A program made the position numbers and the translations under genes. A stretch of 64,000 nucleotides of DNA, taken from JACCZX01 sp963710675 (lineage in GTDB: Bacteria > Pseudomonadota > Gammaproteobacteria > Burkholderiales > Burkholderiaceae_F). The DNA lies in NCBI GenBank assembly GCA_963710675.1, contig CAVQBE010000027.1:186001-250000 (forward strand), given 5' to 3'. Below, piece by piece: positions 1 through 9,199 of the stretch (within the stretch, counting starts at the first letter, position 1; each line of letters opens with the position of its first letter). The notes under the pieces are model-generated. The model did no database searches. It was given only the letters and a program-made list of their open reading frames with translations, and was not told the DNA's origin.

Positions 1-169
1 CGTGGCGATCGACCCAAGTCTGGTCGGCGACGACAAGGACATGCTGGAAGACCTGGTCGCTGCGGCGTTCAATGATGCGGTCCGACGTGCCGAAGACGTA
101 TCCAAACAAAAAATGGCGTCGGTCACCGCGGGAATGCCATTGCCCCCGGGATTTAAGCTGCCTTTCTAG
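1..169 (+). CDS. ebfC: YbaB/EbfC nucleoid-associated protein, 3' end only
   Basis: Only the last 55 codons are present; the gene begins before the window. The frame starting at base 2 ends in the tail PGFKLPF and a TAG at 167-169. The segment DKDMLEDLVAAAFNDA matches the C-terminal helix of the YbaB/EbfC family of small dimeric DNA-binding proteins. The position directly upstream of recR is the standard dnaX-ybaB-recR arrangement, which supports the call. Confidence 0.85.
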   Translation, partial: VAIDPSLVGDDKDMLEDLVAAAFNDAVRRAEDVSKQKMASVTAGMPLPPGFKLPF

Positions 170-219
170 CTTCGCAACGCGGCGCGCATGCCGTTAAGGG
201 CGAGCACCGCGAACGAAAC

Positions 220-822
220 ATGAAGCTAGGTCACACGATTGACAATCTTGTCGACGCGCTGAAGCGTTTACCCGGCGTTGGGCCTCGTTCGGCGCAGCGC
301 ATTGCCTTTCATTTGCTGCAGCACGATCGCGCCGCCGCCGTGCGGCTGGGTGAGTCATTGCTCGTTGCTGCGCGCACGATCGGACAATGCCGCCGTTGCA
401 ACACACTGACCGAGCAGCCGATCTGTGCGACGTGCGAGAGTCCGAAGCGAGATCCGCAGCTGTTGTGTGTTGTCGAGTCGCCGGCCGACCAGCTTGTCAT
501 CGAGCAATCTCTTGCCTATGGCGGTCTTTATTTTGTGATGATGGGCCGCCTGTCGCCGCTCGATGGTATCGGCCCGCGCGAAATTCAGATGGAGCGGCTA
601 CTCGCACGGGCTGCCGATGGAATCGTGCGCGAGGTCATCGTCGCAACATCGTTTACACCAGAGGGTGACGCGACCGCACACTACATCACGCAACTGGTTC
701 GAGAGCGCGATGCACAATTGAAGGTGACAAGACTGGCGCGCGGCGTTCCGGCCGGTGCCGAGCTCGAGTACACCGATGTCAACACGGTGGCGCAAGCCAT
801 GCTGGATCGCCGCGCTGACTAG
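220..822 (+). CDS. recR: Recombination mediator RecR
   Basis: A 200-residue protein of normal RecR length. RecR acts with RecO/RecF to load RecA on gapped DNA. The N-terminal helix-hairpin-helix is visible as LPGVGPRSAQRIAFHLL (residues about 17-33). It is followed by a four-cysteine zinc module (CRRC...CATC, about 57-72) and a Toprim domain beginning LCVVESPADQ. The reading frame is intact. It lies 50 bases after the ebfC stop, as expected for an ebfC-recR operon. Confidence 0.95.
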   Translation: MKLGHTIDNLVDALKRLPGVGPRSAQRIAFHLLQHDRAAAVRLGESLLVAARTIGQCRRCNTLTEQPICATCESPKRDPQLLCVVESPADQLVIEQSLAYGGLYFVMMGRLSPLDGIGPREIQMERLLARAADGIVREVIVATSFTPEGDATAHYITQLVRERDAQLKVTRLARGVPAGAELEYTDVNTVAQAMLDRRAD

Positions 823-841
823 CCGGGGCTAGACTCAGAGC

Positions 842-1225
842 ATGACGATCGCCTACTGGTGCGTTCTGCTCGCCGCTGTGATTCCGCTGATTTCGATCGG
901 CATCGCCAAGGCGGGAGGCGAGCGCTATAACAATCGCTATCCGCGCGCCTGGCTCGATAAGCAGCAAGGCTATCGGGCACGCGCCGCCGCAGCGGAAGCG
1001 AACAGTTTGGAAGCGTTTCCGTTTTTTGCAGCTGCCGTAATCATCGCGCATCTCACCAACGCACCCCAGGACCGGCTCGATCTGTTGGCGGTCTTCTTCG
1101 TGGTCGCACGTATCGCCTACGTCGTCTGCTACCTGGTCGATTTGCACTGGCTTCGCTCTGCCGTCTGGTTTGCCGGCTACGCCGCTTGCCTTGCGATCTT
1201 CACATCCGCCGTGTGGTCTGGCTAG
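842..1225 (+). CDS. MAPEG family membrane protein
   Basis: A 127-residue integral membrane protein with about four hydrophobic segments. The pattern N..PR......G...RA.AAE.N..E.FP.F and the later ARIAYVVCYL match the MAPEG superfamily (membrane-associated eicosanoid/glutathione metabolism proteins). Bacterial members are mostly uncharacterised, so the substrate is unknown. It starts 19 bases after recR and may be co-transcribed with it. Confidence 0.8.
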   Translation: MTIAYWCVLLAAVIPLISIGIAKAGGERYNNRYPRAWLDKQQGYRARAAAAEANSLEAFPFFAAAVIIAHLTNAPQDRLDLLAVFFVVARIAYVVCYLVDLHWLRSAVWFAGYAACLAIFTSAVWSG

Positions 1226-1303
1226 GGTAGATACGGGTACGTGCGGGGCAGCCGGAGAACATCGGCTGCGCTAGGCTCACCAGCTCAAAAAGGAGGCACG
1301 ACA

Positions 1304-2341
1304 ATGAGAACAACGCTTACGCGGCGTGAGGTCCTGGCAGCGGGCGCTGCTGTACTGATATTCCCTGCAGTCGGAAGCGCACAAGCGCCCGAGCGCAAGA
1401 AGGTCACGATCGCAGTAGGCGGCAAGAATCTGCTGTATTACCTGCCGTTGACCATCGCAGAGCAAAAGAAGTTTTTCGAGGCAGAAGGACTCGAGGTCAC
1501 CATCGTTGATTTTGCGGGCGGCGCGCGCGCGTTGCAGGCTGTCGTTGGCGGCAGCGCTGATGTGGTGTCGGGCGCATTCGAACACAACATCAACATGCAG
1601 GCCAAGGGCCAGCCGATGCGAGCATTTGTGTTGCAGGGCCGGGCCCCGCAGATAGTGATGGCGGTGAGCACCAAGACGATGCCGAACTACAAGAGCGTTT
1701 CCGACCTGAAAGGCAAGAAGATTGGCGTCACCGCGCCGGGCTCTTCAACCAACGTCATGTCGAATTTCATTCTGGCAAAAGCCGGCCTGAAGCCGACTGA
1801 CGTTTCTTACGTCGGTGTTGGCGCCGCACAGGGCGCGGTCGCGGCGCTGCGCGCCGGTCAGATCGATGCCATCTCCAACCTCGATCCGGTTATCACGATG
1901 CTTGCACGGAGCAACGATATCCAGATCATTTCGGATACGCGCGATGTAGCTGAAGCAGAAAAGGTGTTCGGAGGTCCGATGCCGGCTGCGACACTCTATG
2001 CACCGATTTCCTTCATTGAGAAGAATCCGAACACGATTCAGGCCTTGACCAACGCGATCGTTCGCGCCAACAAATGGATACAACAAGCAGGACCGTCAGA
2101 CATCGTGAAATCCGTCCCTGAGAGCTACTTACTCGGCGATCGCGCGGTTTACATCGATGCGTTTCTTAAGGCGAAGCCGGCGCTATCTTCCGATGGAATG
2201 TTCCCCGAGCAAGGAGCCGCGACTGCATTGCGAGCGCTGCAAAGCATCGACGACAGTATGAAAACTGCAAAGATCGATTTGAAAGCGGTGTTCACTAACG
2301 ATTTCGCGCGCAAGGCGAACCTGAAGTATCCGAAGGGTTGA
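1304..2341 (+). CDS. ABC transporter substrate-binding protein, NitT/TauT (SsuA/THI5-like) type
   Basis: The chosen ATG at 1304 follows a strong ribosome site (AGGAGG at 1291). The product is about 345 residues. Its N-terminus has a twin-arginine-like leader (TRREVLAAGAAVLIFP, then a GSAQA cleavage region), suggesting export before periplasmic binding. The body matches NMT1/THI5-like binding proteins (LTIAEQKKFFEAEGLEV, GGSADVVSGAFEH, KGKKIGVTAPGSST). It is followed by an ATPase and a permease, forming a complete importer. Family members carry sulfonates, nitrate, pyrimidine precursors or aromatic acids; nothing here fixes the substrate. Confidence 0.85.
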   Translation: MRTTLTRREVLAAGAAVLIFPAVGSAQAPERKKVTIAVGGKNLLYYLPLTIAEQKKFFEAEGLEVTIVDFAGGARALQAVVGGSADVVSGAFEHNINMQAKGQPMRAFVLQGRAPQIVMAVSTKTMPNYKSVSDLKGKKIGVTAPGSSTNVMSNFILAKAGLKPTDVSYVGVGAAQGAVAALRAGQIDAISNLDPVITMLARSNDIQIISDTRDVAEAEKVFGGPMPAATLYAPISFIEKNPNTIQALTNAIVRANKWIQQAGPSDIVKSVPESYLLGDRAVYIDAFLKAKPALSSDGMFPEQGAATALRALQSIDDSMKTAKIDLKAVFTNDFARKANLKYPKG

Positions 2342-2358
2342 TGGGGAGCGCACGATAA

Positions 2359-2418
2359 GCGCCGGGCCGCCCCAAGCGCATCACGAGACCCCACGGGTGG
2401 GCGCAACGCGACCGGGGG
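2359..2418. repeat. GC-rich palindromic intergenic repeat, copy 1
   Basis: About 60 bases beginning GCGCCGGGCCGCCCCAAGC and ending CGACCGGGGG. The block recurs at 3238-3300 with the same start, the same end and a diverged centre. Both copies sit at gene junctions of the ABC transporter. From memory, this GCCGGGCCGCCCCAAGC family is a common REP-like element of Burkholderiales. The GTG start used for the ATPase lies inside it. Confidence 0.7.
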
Positions 2419-3230
2419 CAAGCACATCCGCGGCCGCGCTTGAGCTGCGCGGCGTCACGTGCACGTTCGTCAGTCGCGACAGTCGCTCGCAACGATATAC
2501 CGCCGTCGAGGACGTGACGCTTACCGTCGCGCCAGGCGAATTCGTCAGCGTGGTGGGTCCGACGGGCTGCGGCAAGAGCACCTTGCTGAACGTCGCTGCC
2601 GGCCTACTGGAACCGAGCGTCGGTCAGGTGCACGTGTTCGGCGAGCCACTGGCAGGCATCAACACTCGCGCAGGCTACATGTTCCAGACTGAAGCGCTGA
2701 TGCCATGGCGCACCGCACGCGCCAACGTCATGGCCGGGCTCGAGTTTCGTGGCGTGCTCGACGCCGGCGCGCAAGCGGACGCCTGGTTAAAGCGCGTCGG
2801 TCTCGGAGGGTTTGGTGACCGCTATCCGCATCAGCTGTCGGGCGGCATGCGCAAACGGACGTCACTTGCGCAAACACTGGTTCTGGATCCTGACATCATT
2901 TTGATGGACGAGCCGTTTTCGGCACTCGACATTCAAACGCGACAACTGATGGAAAACGAAGTGCTTGAGCTGTGGGCCGATAAGAGGAAGGCCGTGCTTT
3001 TCATCACGCACGATTTGGATGAGGCAATTGCGATGAGCGACCGCGTGATCGTTTTGTCTGCCGGTCCGGCCTCGCATCCGATGGGTGAGTTCGTCATCGA
3101 TCTGCCCCGACCACGCGATGTTGCCGAAGTGCGCGTCACTCCGCGCTTCGTCGACTTGCACAAGGCCATCTGGGACGTGTTGCGCGATGAGGTGCTGAAA
3201 GGCTATGCGCAACAGAAGCTGGCGGCCTGA
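2397..3230 (+). CDS. ABC transporter ATP-binding protein, NitT/TauT type
   Basis: A 277-residue ATPase that powers the importer. Walker A is GPTGCGKST (residues about 54-62), the signature is LSGGMRKRTSLAQ, and Walker B is DIILMDEPF followed by SALD. The switch histidine is in FITHDLDEA. The first codon is placed at the GTG at 2397, but this lies inside the palindromic repeat; translation may start further in, before the ELRGVTCTF segment. The frame is intact. It resembles SsuB/TauB/NrtD-type subunits. Confidence 0.85.
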   Translation: MGATRPGASTSAAALELRGVTCTFVSRDSRSQRYTAVEDVTLTVAPGEFVSVVGPTGCGKSTLLNVAAGLLEPSVGQVHVFGEPLAGINTRAGYMFQTEALMPWRTARANVMAGLEFRGVLDAGAQADAWLKRVGLGGFGDRYPHQLSGGMRKRTSLAQTLVLDPDIILMDEPFSALDIQTRQLMENEVLELWADKRKAVLFITHDLDEAIAMSDRVIVLSAGPASHPMGEFVIDLPRPRDVAEVRVTPRFVDLHKAIWDVLRDEVLKGYAQQKLAA

Positions 3231-3237
3231 GCGATGA

Positions 3238-3300
3238 GCGCCGGGCCGCCCCAAGCTCAGCGCGAGCCCCCGCGGGGGGCGGGCGCGCAGCGACCGGGGG
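3238..3300. repeat. GC-rich palindromic intergenic repeat, copy 2
   Basis: The second copy of the element at 2359-2418, with the shared left arm GCGCCGGGCCGCCCCAAGC and the shared right arm CGACCGGGGG. An ATG at 3234 just before it would read through the repeat as an arginine/proline-rich leader. That leader is unlikely to be real protein, so the permease start was moved past the repeat. Confidence 0.7.
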
Positions 3301-3314
3301 CGTCACCGATCACT

Positions 3315-4143
3315 ATGTGGAGCACCTTCAGACCTAGTCACAAGACGCTGCGGCTTTGGCAGGCGATGGTGCTGGTGGCGGTGTTCGTGTTCTGGTACGC
3401 AATGACAACGCCTGGGCTGATTCCTCCGGTCATGTTCGAAAACGATCGGCAGGCGGCATTTTTTTTCGGTGAGCCAATCAAGATTTTTGCTCGCATCTGG
3501 AGCTGGTTCGCCACCGATCGCGATATCTATGCGCATCTATGGGTGACATTGCTTGAAACAGTGCTGGCGTTCGCGTCGGGAACGATCGGCGGCTTGATCA
3601 TCGGCATGTGGCTCGCGCTGTCACCGGTGGCCGGTGCCATTTTCGACCCGTACATCAAGGCACTGAACTCGATGCCGCGCGTCATCCTGGCTCCCATATT
3701 CGCGGTCTGGTTCGGGTTGGGTATCGCCTCGAAGGTCGCGCTTGGTTTCACGCTGGTGTTCTTCATCGTCTTTTTCAACGTCTACCAGGGAGTGAAAGAA
3801 GTCAGCCCGACGGTGCTGGCCAACGCGCGCATGCTGGGAGCCTCGCGTAACCAACTGCTTGCGGCATGTGTATCTGCCCAGCGCGACGAGCTGGGTTTTT
3901 TCTTCGCTGCATACGTCGGTGGGATTGGCGTTCGTCGGCGCGGTCGTGGGCGAGTACCTGGGCTCTTCACGTGGCGTCGGCTACCTGATCCTGCAGGCGG
4001 AAGGCTCGTTCGATATCAACACTGTGATGGCCGGCATTCTGGTGCTGACCGCATTCGCACTGGTGCTCGACTGGGCTGTCGGCCGGGTCGAAACGCACCT
4101 GATGAAGTGGCAACCGCGCGCGGGCGAAACAGAAAAGCTATAG
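3315..4143 (+). CDS. ABC transporter permease, NitT/TauT type (one frame break)
   Basis: An integral membrane permease of the BPD_transp_1 family. The start at 3315 (MWSTFRPSHKT) lies just after the palindromic repeat. Hydrophobic segments and the EAA-type cytoplasmic loop (GVKEVSPTVLANARMLGASRNQLL) are visible. Near 3860 the frame shifts by one base at CTTGCGG. The other frame then continues without a gap as RHVYLPSATSWVFSSL...VGAVVGEYLGSSRGVGY to the stop at 4143. Dropping one G restores a full permease, so an indel error is the simplest explanation. Confidence 0.8.
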
Positions 4144-4165
4144 CTTTAGTGCCGAATTAGCGGTA

Positions 4166-5598
4166 ATGCGAGCCTTTACAGGCGCTAGCTGCAATCGTAG
4201 TCTGCCGGCGCGATGTCAAGACACCTACGCTTACTCCGGTACCGGCCCAATAGAGCCGTTCTGGCAGCGCAACCGTGTCAACCGGTTCTTTCTGTTACCG
4301 CTCGACAAAACAGTCCTCAGGCGTATCGCGGGTTGTCGGCTGCCTTCGTAGTGTCCTTTGCGCTGTTGCTCTTCGGCGGGTTCGGTGTGTTGCTATTGGT
4401 CATCGCACTCTTGGCGATCCTGGTCACTGGAGCCCGTTACGGGTTCAAGATCATCGAGCGCTCGTCCAAAGGGTTTCTGCGTCCTTCGGATTACCCGCTG
4501 ACGAATGACGATCTGGTCAGCGAGTACCTGCCGTACAAGTACGCCGCGATGAATCTGGTTCTTGGTGTGCTGGTTACCTTGCTTCAGGTGATTACCGGCG
4601 GAAGCGAATTCATTGCGATCCTTGCGTGGCTGGTGTTCTTCGTCGCGATCAGTCCGGCTGCAACGATGCGTCTTGTAATTACGGGCACGCTGCGTGGTGC
4701 GCTGAATCCGTCGGAGATGATTTCGCTGATCCAGCGGATCGGCAAACCCTACGCCGCGCTGGTGGCATTCATCTTCGTTGCGGAGTTGTGCCGTAGTTAT
4801 GGGTTAGCCGCTCTTGGCTGTTGGCGGTGGGCTCAGCCCCGCCGGATCTGAAGGCGGGATTCGGCGTCGGCACCGCTATCCAACTGTTGCTACTGTCATT
4901 CGCATTCTGGTACTTCACCTACATGATCTGCGGCTTGGTCGGCTACGCGATGTATCAGTTTGCGGATGCCCTCGATATCTCGGTGATGGGCCCTGGCGAG
5001 CAGGCGATGCGCAGCGTTGCCAACGCACGCACGATCGATGTCAAGGCGCGCACTCGCGACGCGCTGATTGGCCAGCTGGTGTCAGCGGGCGATATCAAGG
5101 AAGCGATCGACTTGTTGTCGCATGACTTGAGCGAACGGCCAAACGACCTGTCGCTGCACGCGAGACTGCATCGATTACTGGTTGCCGAGAACAGCACACC
5201 GAGGATCGAGCACCATACGGACTCGTACCTCAAGTTGCTGGTCAAATCCGAAAACTGGCGCGAAGCGATCGAGCTGGTCGAAGATGCAGAACGCGCGGCG
5301 CGCCGATTGGGCGCCGCGGGACGTTGACCTAGTCGCTCCGCTTGCGCAGGCCGCGATGCGCTTAAGCAAGCCTCAATTGGCCGGGCAGCTGATCAAGGGC
5401 TTTGATAAGAAGCACACAGTGCACGCTGACGTTCCAAAGGTTTATCTGATCGGGGCGCAACTGATGGCCGAGTGGGGTGGCAAGCCAGATGAAGCGCGAC
5501 GAATTTTGCAACATCTTCTAAAGCGCTATCCGTCGGATGCTATCGCCGCCGAAGCCGGGCGCTATCTGCAGGTGCTGGTCAAGCGAGGCTGCGCGTAG
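4166..5598 (+). CDS. Membrane protein with helical C-terminal domain, family not recognised (three frame breaks)
   Basis: One gene is read in several frames. Frame A gives PFWQRNRVNRFFLLPLDKTV up to about 4330. Frame B gives SAAFVVSFALLLFGGFGVLL and further membrane segments to about 4815. Frame C gives PPDLKAGFGVGTAIQLLLLSF and a soluble helical part to about 5310. A last frame runs to the stop at 5598. The product would be about 470 residues, with an N-terminal membrane domain and TPR-like helical repeats at the end (AIDLLSHDLSERPNDLSLHARLHRLL). I cannot assign a function. Its 3' end overlaps that of the convergent rhomboid gene by 37 bases. The start is uncertain. Confidence 0.55.
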
Positions 5599-7219
5599 TT
5601 ATCGGGACCCCAACGCGTCCGCAGCTGGGTGTCAAGGTCGAGTTCCATATCGGACGGCGGGCCCGACAATGCGGCGCGCGAGCGAGGTGCCCCGGTGGCC
5701 CCACGGATCGTCATCGGCGGCTGCTGCGTCGGCGCCAGGCCACCCAAGGTGGCTGGTGACGGGAAATGCGTCGATAGCCGCCGTTTGACATCTTCTGCGG
5801 GCTGCCGCAATCCGTGGCGCGAATACGTCGTGAACAGGCCAAGCAGGCAATCGGCGATCTGTCGGCTGTACAGATTCTTCAACGTTTCACTGGCCAGCAG
5901 CCCGTCCAGGACGCGCAACGCCGCGGCGTCTTCGCGCGTCGCAACGAGCCGTCGTGCGAGCCGCAACTGCTCATCAACCGGCAGCGCGGCCAGCACATGC
6001 GGCTGGCTCATCTGCAAATAGACCGGACGCAGTTCCGAGCGTGCGCCGCGCGCCCGGATCCACAGCACGCGCAATGTTGCATCGAGCAGATGTCTCTGTG
6101 GTTGCGCCCGAGCAGCGCCATGTTGAAGTACGCGGTCGCGTGCTGAACGTTGGTCGGATCGTCCTGCAGCAATTCGCCGTAAGCACGCGCCGCTCTGCGC
6201 GTATCGAGTCGGGCCGCTGCGGCTTGTGCTTCCTGCAACAGTGTCGACTTTCGGTCGCCGCGCCGCTCGTCGGCGAACTGCTCGTCCAAAATGCGATCGA
6301 CTTTCTTGTCGTCACGCTGGCCGCAACAGCCACGCCAGAACGGCACCCGCAAGAAAGCCGCCAATATGCGCGCTGTATACGACACGCGCGATTCGGGCGA
6401 TGCTGCCCACTGCACCGCTTCGATCAGTAGCCAGACCGGCAGCAGCAGCAGCGCTGGTATGCGCGCGGTATTGAAATAGACGAACAACCAGTAAAACACC
6501 GGAACCTTGCGCGTGCCGTACAAGACGGCCACCATGGCCATTGCTCCCGATATCGATCCGGAAGCACCGACCAGCGGCTGATCACTGAACAGCATATGAA
6601 TTGCACCTGCAAATATCCCGCTGGCAACAAATGCAAGCAGAAAGCGAAAGCGCCCGAGCGCAGCTTCGGCAAATGGTCCCGCCAGCAGCAATACGATCAT
6701 GTTGCCGAGCCAATGCGCCGCGTCCCCATGCAGGAACTGGTAGGTCAGCAGGCGGAGTGCACCCCAGGCGATGCCGCCAGGGTCGGGTTCAAGCGCGAAC
6801 CTCTCGGTGAAAACGCGCCCAATTAACGCGTTGAACTGCGCCCTTTGATCTCGCCAGGTCGCGTACGACGGTTCGGAGGACGGCACCACTGCGCCTTCGC
6901 GCAGGTCGCGCATGAACTCGCGATCGTTTTCCATCGCCAGCAGCAATCGCACAGATTGTTCCGGCCGCGCGCCCGCGCGGATCATGCGCAACATTTGCAG
7001 GGCGCCGCGATCGTTGCGACGCTCCAGGTAGGTCGCGTACCTGGGCAGTTCGATCTGTGGCAGCTGAGAAGAAAAGTAATACTCGGCGGCACGCGCGTAA
7101 GCCTGCCGGTCGCCCGACTGGAACACAAAGTAGACGAGCGCATTGACGAGGATCAACGCCAGCGTGATCAGCGGCAGCGATTTCGGCGTGAAGCGCGTCT
7201 GATACGGAATCAGCAGCAT
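5562..7219 (-). CDS. Rhomboid family intramembrane serine protease with C-terminal extension (frame breaks)
   Basis: The N-terminal part reads MLLIPYQTRFTPKSLP with a membrane helix, then HGDAAHWLGN (the H..H..N oxyanion region) and GASGS (catalytic serine). The catalytic histidine segment AHIGGFLAGAV appears only in another frame, with His encoded at about 6366-6368. Two compensating shifts (near 6380 and 6310) hide it in the main frame. A third shift near 6050 links to the C-terminal part (LPVDEQLRLARRLVATRE...), which looks like a helical repeat domain. Rhomboids cleave membrane helices in the bilayer. The length of about 550 residues and a long loop after the first helix are unusual. Confidence 0.75.
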
Positions 7220-7361
7220 GTCTCAGCGAGGACCGCAAGCCGCTTCAGGCGGCGCGTGAAGATACAATCCGGCAGTTTATCCGCGGCCGATTCGCGCTGG
7301 TTTGGTAAATAACCCCGGGCGTCGCGGCAAATGCAGCGGTTATCGGGAATGAGGAGCCGTT

Positions 7362-8590
7362 TTGCCCCCCGTGGTAGTTGATTCGCGTCCTGTCGCAGTG
7401 CTGGTGCTGGCCGACGGAACGATCTTCCGCGGCCGATCCATTGGTGCCGCGGGCCAGACGCTTGGCGAGGTCGTTTTCAATACGGCGATGACCGGTTATC
7501 AGGAGATACTGACTGATCCGTCTTACGCCGGGCAGATCGTTACCCTCACATATCCGCACATCGGCAACACCGGCGTAAATGATGCAGACATCGAGTCCGT
7601 CGCGAGTGCATGTCGGCCGGCCTGGTAATCCGCGATCTGCCGGTACGCGCGTCGAATTTCCGGGCGCGAAGCGATCTGTGCGAGCTATTTGAAGGAGCAG
7701 GGTGTTGTTGGCATTGCAGACATCGATACGCGCAAGCTCACCCGGCATTCTGCGAGAAGCGCGGGGCGCAGGCAGGCTGCATCGTTGCCGTGGACGGCAG
7801 ATCGCGAAGTTGAGTGAGCAACGCCATCGAAGCGGGCGCTCGGATCGCGCGCGCTCTTACGCCGGAATGGCTGGACAGGATTTGGCAAAAGAGGTCAGCG
7901 TCAAGCGGCCGTATCAGTGGAACGAGGGAAGCTGGCGACTTGCGCGCAGCGACGGAACCGCCGGTTTCGTACCCCGACAGCCAGCGCTTTCACGTGGTCG
8001 CGTACGACTATGGCGTCAAGCAAAACATCTTGCGATTGATAGCCGATCGTGGTTGTCGCATTTCGATCGTTCCGGCGCAGACAGCCACTGCAGCGATGTC
8101 CTCAAGCTGAACCCGGACGGCGTGTTTCTCGCCAATGGGCCAGGCGACCCGGAGCCCTGCGAATACGCGGTGGAGGCCACACGCGAATTCGTCGCGCGCA
8201 AAGTGCCGACGTTCGGCATTTGCCTTGGGCCATCAGATCCTTGGGCCTCGCGGTCGGGCGCGCGCACGCTGAAAATGAAGTTTGGTCATCATGGCGCAAA
8301 TCACCCGGTGCTCGATGTCGACACTCGCAAGGTTTACATCACAAGCCAGAACCACGGGTTTGCAGTGGATGAAAAGACGTTGCCGGCGAATGCGCGCATA
8401 ACGCACGTCTCGCTGTTTGACGGATCGCTGCAGGGCTTCGAGCTGACCGACGCGCCTGCGTTCTGCTTTCAGGGGCATCCTGAGGCGAGCCCCGGGCCGC
8501 ACGATATCTGCGATCTTTTCGACCGCTTCATCGAGCTCATTGCGCGACACGCCGGCAGCACAGAGCGTGGTCGAAAGCGTTTCTGCATGA
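7362..8590 (+). CDS. carA: Carbamoyl-phosphate synthase small (glutaminase) subunit, CarA (several frame breaks)
   Basis: CarA hydrolyses glutamine and passes ammonia to CarB for arginine and pyrimidine synthesis. A TTG start at 7362 follows GAGGAG. The N-terminal domain reads ADGTIFRGRSIGA...FNTAMTGYQEILTDPSYAGQ. The amidotransferase part has the nucleophile region FGICLG, then FGHHGANHPV and FCFQGHPEASPGPHD. Frames change near 7625, 7680, 7790, 7900, 8080 and again before the end. Between 8228 and 8270, three GG-to-GGG overcalls would explain the missing GHQILGLAVGA motif and together restore the frame. The expected stop is the TGA at 8588-8590, overlapping the gmhA start. Confidence 0.85.
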
Positions 8591-9183
8591 CGATCGAGGT
8601 CGTCAAGAACACATTGAACGAAGCGCTGGGCGCTTTGCAGGCGCTCACCGTCAACGAATGCGACGCTGCAGCGAATTGCTGCTGGCGGGAATCTATTGCG
8701 GACACTTTCGCGGCGGGCGGGCGCGTGCTACTCGTGCGGTAACGGCGGGTCGATGTGCGACGCGATGCATTTCGCTGAGGAGCTGACCGGGCGCTTTCGC
8801 GACAACCGGCCGGGCTATGCGGCGCTTGCCATCAGCGACTCGAGCCATTTGTCGTGCGTTGGTAACGACTACGGTTATGACCAGGTTTTCTCGCGATTTA
8901 TCGAGGCGCACGGGCGCGCCGGTGACGTGTTACTCGCAATTTCGACCAGCGGAACCAGCAGGAACGTGCTTGCTGCGGTCGGGGCCGCGCATCTAGCGTG
9001 GGCATGAAAGTGATCGGTTTGACGGGCAGAGCCAGGAACGCGCTTGCGGCAGCCGCGGATATCGCAATCGTCACGCCCGCCGGCAAGTACGCAGATCGCG
9101 TGCAGGAGCTGCACATCAAGGTCATCCATATCCTGATCGAGCTGGTCGAGCGGCAGTCTTGCGCCGCAGAACTAGCCGAATAA
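8587..9183 (+). CDS. gmhA: D-sedoheptulose 7-phosphate isomerase GmhA (two frame breaks)
   Basis: SIS-domain isomerase for the first step of ADP-heptose synthesis in the LPS core. The segments CGNGGSMCDAMHFAEELTG, CVGNDYGYDQVFSR, GDVLLAISTSGTS and YADRVQELHIKVIHIL correspond closely to E. coli GmhA as I remember it. The frame changes near 8735 and again near 9000. The ATG at 8587 overlaps the restored carA stop as ATGA. The gene sits between carA and carB, which are normally adjacent. Confidence 0.85.
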
Positions 9184-9199
9184 GCGTGCCAAGAAAGCG

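Noticed and set aside
3234..3314. Permease start at 3234
   Set aside because: The 27 extra residues are a translation of the palindromic repeat; membrane-protein sequence starts after 3315.
6290..6390. Programmed ribosomal frameshifting in the rhomboid gene
   Set aside because: There is no slippery heptamer with a stimulatory structure, and the same kind of shift occurs in many unrelated genes nearby.
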